This document shows positions 36,271-45,015 of a stretch of DNA of 64,000 nucleotides, in pieces. Within the stretch, counting starts at the first letter, position 1, and each line of letters starts with the position of its first letter. The position numbers and the translations under genes were made by a program. The DNA is from Gammaproteobacteria bacterium. Lineage in GTDB: Bacteria > Pseudomonadota > Gammaproteobacteria > Xanthomonadales > Wenzhouxiangellaceae. Where the stretch lies: the NCBI GenBank assembly GCA_021772985.1, contig JAJFKX010000023.1, positions 1-64,000 on the forward strand, given 5' to 3'. A model generated the notes under the pieces. The model saw only the letters and a list, made by a program, of their open reading frames with translations. It did not search any database and had not been told where the DNA came from.

Positions 36271-37137
36271 CTAGAATACATCAACTGGAATTTTAAGGTA
36301 ACTATTGCCGTTATCTTCTGGTGGCGGCATATTTCCGGCACGCATGTTCACCTGAACCGCAGGTAAGATTAGCTTTGGCATGGCTAAGGTTTTATCACGG
36401 GCAGCACGCAGCATGACAAATTCGTCTTCGCTGATACCTGCACGCACGTGTATATTGGAGGCTTTTTGTTCGCCTACGGTTGTTTCCCAAGCAAATTCAT
36501 CACGTCCTGGCGCAAGATAGTCATGGCACAGGAATATCCGGGTTTCATCTGGTAATGCATAAATTTTCTGTATCGAGCGATACAGCTCTCGTGCATCTCC
36601 TCCAGGGAAGTCACATCGCGCTGTACCGTAATCCGGCATAAACAAAGTATCTCCGACAAAACAGGCATCACCAATAATATGGGCCATACAGGCTGGTGTA
36701 TGGCCAGGTGTGTGTATGACTTTGGCTTCAATAAAACCAATCTGATAGGTTTCACCATTTCTGAATAGGTGATCAAATTGGCTGCCATCAGTAGCAAACT
36801 CAGCACCGGCATTGAAAATATCTTTGAAAATAGCTTGAACTTTAACCACATGCTCACCAATACCAATTCGCCCCCCGAGTTGCTGTTTAAGATACTGTGC
36901 GCCACTTAAATGATCAGCATGCACATGCGTATCAATAATCCAATCCAGTTGCAACTGGTGTTGGTGAATAAAGTCGATAATTTGATCCGCTGACCTGGTG
37001 TTGGTTCTGCCTGCAGATGCGTCATAATCTAGCAATGAATCGATGATTGCGCAGTGTCGGCTTTGGGAGTCGATAACGATATAGCTGACATTGTTAGTGG
37101 GTTTATCAAAGAAAGCATTGATTTGTGGTTTTTTCAT
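36271..37137 (-). CDS. Persulfide dioxygenase-type MBL protein (Blh/ETHE1-like)
   Basis: The 288-residue protein closely follows the Blh type of persulfide dioxygenase known from Agrobacterium and Xylella bigR operons: INAFFDKPTNNVSYIVID, AIIDSLLDYDASAGRTNT, the iron-site motif THVHADHLSGA, IHTPGHTPA and FVGDTLFMPDYGTARCDFPGG. It should oxidise glutathione persulfide to sulfite. It is the last gene of a three-gene minus-strand unit whose first two genes look like the PmpAB permease of the same operons. The BigR repressor and the rhodanese partner are not present here. Confidence 0.85.
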   Translation of the reverse strand: MKKPQINAFFDKPTNNVSYIVIDSQSRHCAIIDSLLDYDASAGRTNTRSADQIIDFIHQHQLQLDWIIDTHVHADHLSGAQYLKQQLGGRIGIGEHVVKVQAIFKDIFNAGAEFATDGSQFDHLFRNGETYQIGFIEAKVIHTPGHTPACMAHIIGDACFVGDTLFMPDYGTARCDFPGGDARELYRSIQKIYALPDETRIFLCHDYLAPGRDEFAWETTVGEQKASNIHVRAGISEDEFVMLRAARDKTLAMPKLILPAVQVNMRAGNMPPPEDNGNSYLKIPVDVF

Positions 37138-37202
37138 ATGGTTACATGATTAAAGATCAGGATAAGTATTGGGTTCGCTTTTAACTGACATGTATGGGCA
37201 GC

Positions 37203-37622
37203 CTAGTTAGATGTATGTTGCGTCCAGAACTTGGCCGTATACATGCCAACCAGCATAGCAGCTATAAAAATAAGCGTTTTGGCAGGCGCAATGCCTACAG
37301 CTGCCACTGCCGGGCCAGGGCAAAAACCGACAATACCCCAACCAATACCAAATCCAGCAGCTCCGATAATCAGACGTGCATTAATATCGGTGCGCGTTGG
37401 TATTGAAAATTTGGCACTGAAAAGAGGACTTTTCCTGCGTAAAATAAGCCGTAAACCAATTGCATTGACAAAAATCGCAGCGAACATTACAAACGCCAGG
37501 CTTGGATCCCAAGCACCAAAAACATCCAGGAAATTCAATACTTTCTGTGGATTAATCATACCCGATATTATCAATCCGGTACTAAACAGAAAACCAGCTA
37601 AGAAAATTGAAAACCATTGCAT
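37203..37622 (-). CDS. PmpB-like half-permease (YeeE/YedE family)
   Basis: The 139-residue protein has four helices and the motif GFCPGPAVAAVG, the second half of a YeeE-type sulfur-compound channel. It forms a pair with the gene starting at 38043. An AGAGG site for it lies in the end of that gene. It probably moves sulfide, persulfide or thiosulfate-like species for the dioxygenase downstream. Confidence 0.8.
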   Translation of the reverse strand: MQWFSIFLAGFLFSTGLIISGMINPQKVLNFLDVFGAWDPSLAFVMFAAIFVNAIGLRLILRRKSPLFSAKFSIPTRTDINARLIIGAAGFGIGWGIVGFCPGPAVAAVGIAPAKTLIFIAAMLVGMYTAKFWTQHTSN

Positions 37623-37626
37623 GTTA

Positions 37627-38043
37627 CTAACCTCTTAGGACGTGGCGCAATATATATACAGTCAATATGGCTGTGAGCATAAAAGTCACAGTAGCAACAA
37701 CTGAGCGGGGTGATATTCTGGCTAACCCACACACTCCATGCCCGGATGTGCATCCGCTACCTAGAACAGTGCCAAACCCAACGATAAACCCGGCTGACAA
37801 TAGCAATGGTGTGTTGGCATTTATTATTATTAGTGGCGGCTCACCAATAACCAACCAGTAGGTCAATGGTGCTAAAAAAACACCGGCCAGAAACAATAAG
37901 CGCCACGACCAGTCCTGTGCTGGCGGTGGCAAAAAATGAGCAATAATTCCGCTCACACCCATAATTCTGCCGTTTGTAGCCATCACAATGATAGCTGCCA
38001 GACCAATCATGGAGCCACCAAGTAATGCCGGAAAATAGTTCAT
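37627..38043 (-). CDS. PmpA-like half-permease (YeeE/YedE family)
   Basis: The 138-residue protein has four helices and the conserved Cys motif GSGCTSGHGVCGLARIS, in which Cys residues contact the sulfur substrate in related channels. The ATG at 38043 has AAGGAG seven bases before it; the longer frame to 38091 has no site. It is the first gene of the persulfide unit and shares its upstream region with ftsH on the other strand. Confidence 0.82.
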   Translation of the reverse strand: MNYFPALLGGSMIGLAAIIVMATNGRIMGVSGIIAHFLPPPAQDWSWRLLFLAGVFLAPLTYWLVIGEPPLIIINANTPLLLSAGFIVGFGTVLGSGCTSGHGVCGLARISPRSVVATVTFMLTAILTVYILRHVLRG

Positions 38044-38198
38044 TATGTACTCCTTGCCGGAGGGGTGAATTACATATTTGCAGGTTGGCATGCACAGTGG
38101 CTATATAGTATGACTAGAGCAATATTTTGCTGATATGCTGGCCCGCTAGATATGATTAATGATCTAATTTTAAGCTTCTCTAATAGGGCTGTCTATTT

Positions 38199-38211
38199 CG
38201 GTATTTGCGGA
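38199..38211 (+). promoter_or_regulatory. Shared 13-bp box upstream of ftsH
   Basis: CGGTATTTGCGGA fits the consensus CGGTANNTRCNNA. It is about 83 bp before ftsH and 155 bp before the divergent pmpA-like gene. Confidence 0.6.
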
Positions 38212-38293
38212 TAGTATTAAGGGTGTTTAGCTGCGAAAATACTTAACATGTATATGCCTGATAGTACCAAATATATAATTCGTGGAATAAAAC

Positions 38294-40210
38294 GTGGACA
38301 GAAAAGCACATATTAATTTTTGGTATTTTATTTTGGCAATGTTTTTGGTTTTGTTGGTGCAATCCTGGTTGGAGCGGCTTCAGCAGGTAGAAACGATTGC
38401 CTACAGCGAGTTCCAAACTTTGTTGGAAGATGGTCATTTACAGGAAATCAGTATTTCTGAAACCAAGATACGCGGCAAGCTCAAAGCAATTGGCAGTAAC
38501 GGACACCAATATATTGAAACGGTGCGCATCGAACCGGAGTTTGCCAAGGACCTGGCCGCACACAATGTAGATTTTTCAGGCACCATTGAAAATAACTGGC
38601 TTGCACAAGCTCTGTCCTGGGTGTTGCCGATGTTGGTATTCATTGGGGTATGGTTGTTTTTTATCCAGAAAATTGCAAACCGACAGGGAATGGGAGGCAT
38701 GATGTCAGTGGGTAAGAGCAAAGCCAAAGTTTACGTCGAACATGATACCCAGGTGACTTTTGAAGATGTTGCCGGCGTCGACGAGGCAAAAGCTGAGCTT
38801 GAGGAAATAGTTGCATTCCTTGCAGATCCAGATAGTTACGGACGGCTTGGCGCTCATGTACCGAAGGGTATTTTGCTGGTTGGTCCGCCAGGTACTGGTA
38901 AAACCTTACTGGCAAGAGCTGTCGCCGGTGAAGCAGGGGTGCCGTTCTACTCGATCAGCGGTGCTGAGTTTGTTGAGATGTTTGTTGGTGTTGGTGCAGC
39001 GCGGGTACGTGATTTGTTTGAGCAGGCTCGACGAAGCGCACCCTGCATTATTTTCATTGATGAACTCGATGCTTTAGGCCGGGCACGTGGAGCAGGGCCG
39101 ATGTTAGGTGGGCATGATGAAAAAGAACAAACGCTCAACCAGCTGCTAAGCGAGCTGGATGGGTTTGATTCTCGGCAAGGTATTGTGTTGCTCTCGGCGA
39201 CTAATCGCCCGGAAATTCTCGATCCGGCGTTGTTGCGCGCTGGGCGATTTGATCGCCAGGTATTAGTTGATCGACCGGATAAACAAGGCCGTGTTGCGAT
39301 CCTTGATGTACATGTAAAAAACATCCAGTTGGATGAGCAATTGGAGCTTGCAGAGGTTGCAGCGCTAACTCCGGGGTTTAGTGGGGCTGATTTGGCCAAT
39401 TTGGTCAATGAGGCAGCTATCCTGGCTACCCGGCGCAAGGCTGATTGTGTCAGCATGGATGATTTCACTCGCGCCATTGAGCGTATTGTTGCTGGTTTGG
39501 AAAAGAAAAACCGACTGCTTAATCCGACTGAGCGTAGGGTTGTTGCATATCATGAAATTGGGCATGCACTGGTGCGCATCGCACTGCCGGGTGTAGAAAC
39601 AGTGCATAAAGTATCTATCATTCCACGCGGTATCGGTTCACTCGGCTACAACATACAACGGCCTACTGAAGATCGTTATCTGATGACCGAAGATGAGCTG
39701 ATCAATAAAATGGCGGTATTAATGGGTGGCCGTGCCGCCGAAATACTGGTGTTTAACAAGCTATCCACAGGGGCCGCGGACGATCTTGGTCAAGCCACCA
39801 ACATTGCCCGTGCAATGGTCACTTATTACGGCATGAATGCCAAGCTTGGACAGGTCAATTATTCCCCGGAAGAGCAAAGCTTTTTGCCGTTGCCGGAAGG
39901 TTATTTAGCGACACAGCGCAACTATAGTGATCGAACTGCATGGCAAATTGATGAAGCGGTGCGTGAATTGATCAGTCTGGCATTCAAAAAAGCCAGTGAT
40001 ATTCTGGCAACTTATCGCAGCTTACTGGATGAAACTGCAGCAACACTACTGGAAAAAGAAACACTAAATGCAGATGAGTTGCCAATCATCGAGCCTTTGC
40101 CGACACAAAGTGAAGTGACTGGCGTGGCCAGTAATAAAGCCGAGATAACCACAACAGGACTCCCGGAAGGGTCTGGTATGACCCAGGCGACTGCCGGTGA
40201 ATTAATCTAG
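38294..40210 (+). CDS. ftsH: ATP-dependent zinc metalloprotease FtsH (accessory copy)
   Basis: FtsH is a membrane-bound AAA+ protease that removes misfolded membrane and some soluble proteins. The 638 residues have two N-terminal helices around a periplasmic part (11-25 and about 107-126), Walker A GPPGTGKT (197-204), Walker [10 protein letters not shown], the arginine-finger region (RAGRFDR) and the zinc motif His420-Glu-Ile-Gly-His. Most FtsH have HEAGH. The start is GTG. It is not beside rrmJ, the site of the housekeeping ftsH, and its setting among stress genes suggests a conditional second copy. A 13-bp box precedes it. Confidence 0.93.
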   Translation: MDRKAHINFWYFILAMFLVLLVQSWLERLQQVETIAYSEFQTLLEDGHLQEISISETKIRGKLKAIGSNGHQYIETVRIEPEFAKDLAAHNVDFSGTIENNWLAQALSWVLPMLVFIGVWLFFIQKIANRQGMGGMMSVGKSKAKVYVEHDTQVTFEDVAGVDEAKAELEEIVAFLADPDSYGRLGAHVPKGILLVGPPGTGKTLLARAVAGEAGVPFYSISGAEFVEMFVGVGAARVRDLFEQARRSAPCIIFIDELDALGRARGAGPMLGGHDEKEQTLNQLLSELDGFDSRQGIVLLSATNRPEILDPALLRAGRFDRQVLVDRPDKQGRVAILDVHVKNIQLDEQLELAEVAALTPGFSGADLANLVNEAAILATRRKADCVSMDDFTRAIERIVAGLEKKNRLLNPTERRVVAYHEIGHALVRIALPGVETVHKVSIIPRGIGSLGYNIQRPTEDRYLMTEDELINKMAVLMGGRAAEILVFNKLSTGAADDLGQATNIARAMVTYYGMNAKLGQVNYSPEEQSFLPLPEGYLATQRNYSDRTAWQIDEAVRELISLAFKKASDILATYRSLLDETAATLLEKETLNADELPIIEPLPTQSEVTGVASNKAEITTTGLPEGSGMTQATAGELI

Positions 40211-40350
40211 GCAGATTAAACTTATTCGCCCAGGTTGTGCCTAACAATAACCCTTGTGATGTCTAGCTGTATAAAGCCTGCATGAAGTTTAAATCGATAG
40301 TATTGTTAAGCAAGGTTGATTTGCTGGTGAGATTGAACCGCGGTATGGTT

Positions 40351-40363
40351 CGGTAAGTACTTA
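40351..40363 (+). promoter_or_regulatory. Shared 13-bp box upstream of the 117-aa gene
   Basis: CGGTAAGTACTTA, 56 bp before the start at 40419. With its flank (CTTATT) it nearly repeats the minus-strand box at 50593. Confidence 0.6.
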
Positions 40364-40418
40364 TTTCATATTAAGAGGTTTTATCGCATTCTAAATATCT
40401 GATGTTCAGGAGAAAACC

Positions 40419-40772
40419 ATGTCTGCAAAAAATGTGTATGTGCGCCGTTATCAATATGAATTTTTTGGACCAGATAAGAAAAAACCAAACAAGCCTATTG
40501 CGGCTATTTTTTTATACAGTGATAAAAATGAACATGTGGCTTCAATATTTTTCAGCAGTGAAGATGAGGTGCGTATGCCTGTAGAGCAAAATGGCATGGT
40601 AATTGCCCATTACTCACTTGCAACTATGAATCCTATTATTGATATGCTAAGAAATGAAAAGCCGGTCATATTCTGCTGGGATGATATCGCACAGACAACC
40701 CGAATAGCCTCGGGAAATGAACCGGTGGGTGAGGAGGAACTGAAAAAAATGTTTTCATTCCTGTATATGTAA
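40419..40772 (+). CDS. Small soluble protein of unknown function
   Basis: The 117-residue protein is not one that I recognise. It has no signal peptide or membrane helix, an aromatic and basic start (NVYVRRYQYEFFGPDKKKPN) and a mixed alpha/beta pattern. AGGAG lies seven bases before the ATG, so it is surely translated. It is followed after 44 bases by the BaeRF-like gene and probably forms an operon with it under the box at 40351. The reading frame at 40402-40584 overlaps it and has no support. Confidence 0.7.
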   Translation: MSAKNVYVRRYQYEFFGPDKKKPNKPIAAIFLYSDKNEHVASIFFSSEDEVRMPVEQNGMVIAHYSLATMNPIIDMLRNEKPVIFCWDDIAQTTRIASGNEPVGEEELKKMFSFLYM

Positions 40773-40816
40773 TGTTGGTTTTAGTCCTTAATAGAATATA
40801 TAAATGAGTTGGAGAC

Positions 40817-41281
40817 ATGACTGCATTTACACATAAGAATATATTGGTTTTGGCTTTGAGTGCGCGTCAAGCACGAATTTTCACTCAGGCAAAGCGCTTT
40901 TCCGCATTAGAGCTTTCTTTTGAAATGCACCCAGAGAGTGATGTCAAGAAGAATATCGATATCAATACTGACCGCGATGGGCGTAGTTTTGATCGGTTTG
41001 GTAAGGGCAGACATGCGATGATGCCCAAGACCAGTAGTGTTGAGCATACACACATCAATTTTGCAAAAGCAGTTATTGATAAAGTTATTCAACTGTACAG
41101 AGATGATGATGGTTCTAGCTTGCTGGTGATTGCAACACCAGATTTTGTCGGTTATATCAGAGAGCGCCTTACGCACACCAAGCAAATAAACAAGGTGAGT
41201 TACATTGTGTCAAACACGGGTAGCATGACGGTCGGTGATCTGCAGGAGTTAATTATTACCCATAGAGAGATGGGGAAATAA
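40817..41281 (+). CDS. Host attachment / BaeRF-type protein
   Basis: The 154-residue protein fits the 'host attachment protein' family (PF10116), later regarded as bacterial relatives of archaeo-eukaryotic release factor domains. Supporting words are ILVLALSARQARIFTQA near the start, the basic loop with DRFGKGRHAM and the C-terminal LLVIATPDFVGYIRERL. Family members are proposed to act on stalled or hibernating ribosomes, but I know of no proof. GGAGA precedes the ATG. Confidence 0.75.
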   Translation: MTAFTHKNILVLALSARQARIFTQAKRFSALELSFEMHPESDVKKNIDINTDRDGRSFDRFGKGRHAMMPKTSSVEHTHINFAKAVIDKVIQLYRDDDGSSLLVIATPDFVGYIRERLTHTKQINKVSYIVSNTGSMTVGDLQELIITHREMGK

Positions 41282-41679
41282 AGATTAATAATTGCTAATG
41301 CAGCAGAATGAAAACCTATTCATCAGCCTGTACAGTATAGATTGGTTGACTGGAGTGTATAGGTTACTGCAATATATCAGGTATATAATTTAACCTTAAC
41401 TAGAATGAAGTTAAGTTTGTTTTATGTCTGGTGCGCAAATATCATCTGGGCTTCTCAGGAAAGAGATTGATGCCTGAAAGTGCTATAAAAGTTTGGTGAA
41501 GCTTGCGAGATATTGAAAAACAGGCTGCATAAAATCAACTTTGCGAGTAAGGCAGAAGTTTAGATATCAACTTATTCGGGGTATGGGTTTTGAACTCAGT
41601 GATTATAGGCTCACTAATGTTGCTGTTGGCAATGATTTGCTTGGGCAATAAGCTTTTAGTGCGGCTTGCGGTATGAAAA
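41282..41679. other. Intergenic region, nothing recognised
   Basis: Nearly 400 AT-rich bases between two converging genes. I see no RNA gene, box or clear terminator. Confidence 0.5.
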
Positions 41680-42033
41680 TCATGTTTTCTCCTCGCAGGC
41701 AATACATTTGTCAGCATAAGGATAGACACGTAGCCGCTCGTATGGAATCGTTTGGCGACATTGGCTGCAGCTGCCGTAACAGTTATTTTCCAACCGCCAA
41801 AGCGCTTCATTGACTTGGCTCAGTTCGGCTTGTGCTTCAGTGCATAGATAGTTGAGCACTTCGCGGTTTTCCAGTTCAACTGCCTGTTCGCTGGAGTCGG
41901 GGTCGAGAGGTGTATGAATAGTGATATCAATCTGATCAAGCCGGGTAGTCAGTTCAGCTTTTTTTTCCAGCAGTTTATTCCGAATAAAATCATGTTCTAT
42001 ACTGCTGTGATGTGAGGATTGAATTTGATTCAT
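41680..42033 (-). CDS. DksA/TraR-type C4 zinc-finger protein
   Basis: The 117-residue protein has a coiled coil (about 10-75) and a C-terminal zinc finger Cys-x2-Cys-x17-Cys-x2-Cys (CSQC and CIAC). The family binds in the RNA polymerase secondary channel. The DxxDxA tip motif of DksA is not evident, so it is nearer to the TraR/YbiI-like variants. The ATG at 42033 has AGGGA upstream; the longer open frame to 42204 overlaps hsp20 and is not used. It follows hsp20 by 97 bases and is likely cotranscribed. Confidence 0.85.
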   Translation of the reverse strand: MNQIQSSHHSSIEHDFIRNKLLEKKAELTTRLDQIDITIHTPLDPDSSEQAVELENREVLNYLCTEAQAELSQVNEALWRLENNCYGSCSQCRQTIPYERLRVYPYADKCIACEEKT

Positions 42034-42130
42034 AAGGTTTTCCCTAAAAATGGTTGCTAAAACAGCAGGGATTTCCGGCGAATAAAAAACTGAAAATCCC
42101 TGCGCTGGTTCACTGATTCTTTTGCCAATA

Positions 42131-42574
42131 CTAATTAATGCTGATAGCAACCGTTTTTGGTTTGCTTGCTGCAGATTTTGGTAAACGTATATCCAGCACA
42201 CCATCTGTATATGAGGCTTTTATCTTTTCGGATTTGACATCACCAGGCAGAGTAAAGCTACGCTCAAAGCTACCAAAAAAGCTCTCAATTCGATGGCGCT
42301 TTTCATCTTTGGTTTCTTCGTTGTATGTTCTCTCACCATTGATAGTTAGCACATTTTTGTCGAGTGATACGTTGATGTTTTTCTTATCCACACCTGGCAG
42401 ATCAGCTTTGACAATGTATTCACTATCAGTTTCGCTGATATCTGCACTGGGTGACCAGTTCAATGTAGATGTCAGCTCACCATTGTCATCTCGTAGTGCC
42501 GGCCTACCACGGTTGAAAAAGCGGCTGTAGTTATCAAATAAGTCATTGATTTCCCTAAATGGTAGTAACTGCAT
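42131..42574 (-). CDS. Small heat shock protein Hsp20
   Basis: An ATP-independent chaperone that holds unfolding proteins. The 147 residues include an alpha-crystallin domain (about 45-135): WSPSADISETDSEYIVKADL, the central GSFERSFTLPGDV and the C-terminal GVLDIRLPK. The IxI tail motif is present as ISI near the end. The ATG at 42574 has AAGGAGA before it. A 13-bp box lies 90 bp upstream. Confidence 0.93.
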   Translation of the reverse strand: MQLLPFREINDLFDNYSRFFNRGRPALRDDNGELTSTLNWSPSADISETDSEYIVKADLPGVDKKNINVSLDKNVLTINGERTYNEETKDEKRHRIESFFGSFERSFTLPGDVKSEKIKASYTDGVLDIRLPKSAASKPKTVAISIN

Positions 42575-42663
42575 TTTTGCTCTCCTTTGCCACAAAAGTT
42601 ATTGCTTAAATTATGCGACTTTCTGGAGGGGCTAATAATTAGGGATACTACTTAGAGTGTTTG

Positions 42664-42676
42664 TGGTATTTGCCTA
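42664..42676 (+). promoter_or_regulatory. Shared 13-bp box upstream of hsp20
   Basis: TGGTATTTGCCTA differs from CGGTANNTRCNNA in the first base. It lies three bases past the usp stop and 90 bp before the hsp20 start, pointing away from it. Confidence 0.4.
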
Positions 42677-42678
42677 TG

Positions 42679-43662
42679 TTATTGCTTTGGTCTGGACAAC
42701 CGAGGTCTTTGTTTGCCATCGTTTTTGGAAGCCGGTTCAGAATGGATTATCAAAATGTCACAGGGCAGAACATTCAAAAGTTTTTCTGCTGTATTACCGA
42801 TAAAAAGCCGCCCCAAGCGGCTTCTGGATATTGCCCCCATGATCACCAGCCCGGCATCCAGATCTGTTGCCAACTGCTGTAACTGTTGCTTAACAGTACC
42901 TGATGTGAGGTGAGTATGATCAGTTGGTAGCGCATAGGGTTTTAATAATTCATCCAGCAAAGCTTGATGCTGAGTTTTTAGTTCTTCGCTGTCCAACGGT
43001 TTATAGTCAGGTAGGTAATAGATGCTCGACACAGGACCCAAGGTGCTGGTGATGGTCAGGTAATTGTGGAAAACATGCAGCTCACTGGAAGTTGAGCTAG
43101 CGAAGTCTTGGGCCATATCCATTATCTTCCGATCAAGCGCGAAGGGTTTATCGTGCGCATGAGTCGGATCGACAGCGGCAATAATGGGCTGCTTTTCAGG
43201 CCATACGGCTGTTCGTGTCAGCAACAAAGGCAATGGACAGTCTTTGATTAAACGCCAATCATAAGTAGATAGGTAAGCGCGATTCATGTGCTTATGATAG
43301 GGGCTGTTTTTGATGATCAGATCAGCATCAACTGCCTCGGCATAGGTCATTAATGATTCAAAATAGGGATGTGACCATACTGCATTGTAGTTCACATCCA
43401 AACCGATTTTTTGCAGCTCCTGGGCAGTGCTTTTCAATGTTTCATGAACGCTGCTTATGTGCTCAGCGCGTTCTTGTTCAAGATTACCTGCGATGGAAAA
43501 ACGATTGCCGGCAAGGTATTCATTGTATACACCGGCAAATAGATACAGTTTTGCTTTAAAGCGAAGGGCAAGGTGTTGCCCACGCTTAACAGCGGGTTGT
43601 TCGTGAATCGCTGTGCCAGAGTCGAGTTCAACAATACATAAGATTTTTTTTATTTTATGCAT
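42679..43662 (-). CDS. Tandem universal stress protein (UspE-like)
   Basis: The 327-residue protein has two Usp domains (about 5-150 and 160-310). The second ends with the nucleotide-binding type motif VIMGAISRSRLGRLFIGNTAEKLL; the first has DADLIIKNSPYHK where the motif is degenerate, as in E. coli UspE. The ATG at 43662 fits the family; the longer frame to 43740 does not. It is paralogous to the gene at 50695, which shares the words AAVDP-HTHDKP-LD-KI. Confidence 0.9.
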   Translation of the reverse strand: MHKIKKILCIVELDSGTAIHEQPAVKRGQHLALRFKAKLYLFAGVYNEYLAGNRFSIAGNLEQERAEHISSVHETLKSTAQELQKIGLDVNYNAVWSHPYFESLMTYAEAVDADLIIKNSPYHKHMNRAYLSTYDWRLIKDCPLPLLLTRTAVWPEKQPIIAAVDPTHAHDKPFALDRKIMDMAQDFASSTSSELHVFHNYLTITSTLGPVSSIYYLPDYKPLDSEELKTQHQALLDELLKPYALPTDHTHLTSGTVKQQLQQLATDLDAGLVIMGAISRSRLGRLFIGNTAEKLLNVLPCDILIIHSEPASKNDGKQRPRLSRPKQ

Positions 43663-43751
43663 ATTATTTTCACGTTTGGAAAATGAATGTGATATACATT
43701 TATACACCTTGTATACTGGACAAGTTATAGGCTTATACACCTAATGTATTT

Positions 43752-43764
43752 CGGTCAATACGGA
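43752..43764 (+). promoter_or_regulatory. Shared 13-bp box between usp and fixL
   Basis: CGGTCAATACGGA fits CGGTANNTRCNNA except at base five. It lies 88 bp before fixL and 90 bp before the divergent usp gene, so it could serve either. Confidence 0.5.
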
Positions 43765-43851
43765 TGTTGATCAACTATCAAACTATGGGTAATGCAAGTA
43801 TGTTTAACTACAAGGCAGGCAGCTGGTAGCTTTCTCAGGCGAAATTGAAGC

Positions 43852-45015
43852 ATGAAAGGCCACGATAAAACCCTGAAAGCAGAGCAGTATGCTAACGATG
43901 ATACGCGCCTATTAAGGGCATTGCTGGATGCGGCGGTGGACGCCATAATAGTAATAGACAGGTATGGACTTATCCTGACGTTTAACAGAGCCGCCGAACA
44001 TATGTTTGGCTATCAGGCTGATGAGGTGTTAGGACAAAACGTTAAGCAGTTGATGCCAGAGCCTTATCAAAGTGAGCATGATGTCTATTTGCATCAATAT
44101 CAGATCACCCGGCAGGCTAAAATTATAGGAATTGGCCGTGAGGTAATGGCCCGACACAAAGATGGCACATTGTTTTCAGTCAAGCTCTCAGTGGGTGAAG
44201 CAGGTGATCATGTTAATGGATATTTTGTGGGCATTCTCCATGACCTTACCGGACTCAGGCAGGTTGAGGGTGAGTTATATAAACAACAACAGCGCATGGT
44301 CCATTTTTCCCGTTTGGGTGTGCTGGGGGAAATGACGGCGGGGATCGCTCATGAAATCAACCAACCATTAACCGCTATCTCAACCTATGCTGAAGCGTGT
44401 GCACGTTTAATCAAAAATAAGGGATATAAGGCTGCAGAAATCGCTGAGATTTTGGAATTGATCAGAGCGCAGGCGTTACGCGCGGGTGAGGTGATTCGCC
44501 GCTTGCGTGATTTAGCTGTACAACATGATAGTGAACGCTGTGAAACCGACCTTAATAAGCTGATTATTGAGGTTGTCAAGCTTGCCGGTGTGGATGCCCA
44601 CTTGAATGATATTAAAATAATTACAGATCTGGAAAGCCGGTTACCTTTGGTGATTGTGGATTCTGTTCAGATTCAGCAAGTATTATTAAATCTTATCCGC
44701 AATGCAATTGACGCGATGACCGATGCTGGTCCTGAAAAAAACACCATTGTGATCAGAAGCAATAAAATAAGCCCTGAGATGATAGAGATATCAGTGATTG
44801 ATCAGGGGCATGGTATTGCAGATGAAATGGTTGATAAACTGTTTGAGCCATTTCACAGTTCAAAAGCACATGGAATGGGTATTGGTTTGTCAATAAGTCG
44901 AACAATTATCACCTCACACGGTGGTTCACTAAAATTTGAATCTATACCTGGTCAAGGTGCCACATTTAAATTTTGCTTGCCGTCGATACCCGAGTTATTA
45001 ACTGGAGTAGATTGA
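43852..45015 (+). CDS. fixL: Soluble PAS histidine kinase, FixL-like
   Basis: The 387-residue kinase has one PAS domain (about 20-135) very like that of rhizobial FixL (LMPEPYQSEHDVYLHQY, IIGIGREV), then the H box GEMTAGIAHEINQPLTAIS with His167, the N box LLNLIRNAIDAM and the G boxes VIDQGHGI and GMGIGLSISR. It has no membrane helix. Where Bradyrhizobium FixL has the haem ligand His200 (PHIIGIGR) this protein has Lys90 (AKIIGIGR). Haem binding in the FixL way is thus unlikely. Its stop overlaps the fixJ start, so the two form a pair. Confidence 0.88.
   Translation: MKGHDKTLKAEQYANDDTRLLRALLDAAVDAIIVIDRYGLILTFNRAAEHMFGYQADEVLGQNVKQLMPEPYQSEHDVYLHQYQITRQAKIIGIGREVMARHKDGTLFSVKLSVGEAGDHVNGYFVGILHDLTGLRQVEGELYKQQQRMVHFSRLGVLGEMTAGIAHEINQPLTAISTYAEACARLIKNKGYKAAEIAEILELIRAQALRAGEVIRRLRDLAVQHDSERCETDLNKLIIEVVKLAGVDAHLNDIKIITDLESRLPLVIVDSVQIQQVLLNLIRNAIDAMTDAGPEKNTIVIRSNKISPEMIEISVIDQGHGIADEMVDKLFEPFHSSKAHGMGIGLSISRTIITSHGGSLKFESIPGQGATFKFCLPSIPELLTGVD

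Noticed and set aside
40402-40584. A 60-codon frame before the 117-aa gene
   Set aside because: It overlaps the better-supported gene in another frame and has a poor start and composition.
42034-42204. A 57-residue N-terminal extension of the DksA/TraR protein
   Set aside because: It overlaps hsp20 in another frame, and the ATG at 42033 has its own ribosome site.
43700-43745. Repeated TATACACCT words between usp and fixL as a second operator
   Set aside because: Two copies in AT-rich DNA without a counterpart elsewhere in the region; chance is a sufficient explanation.
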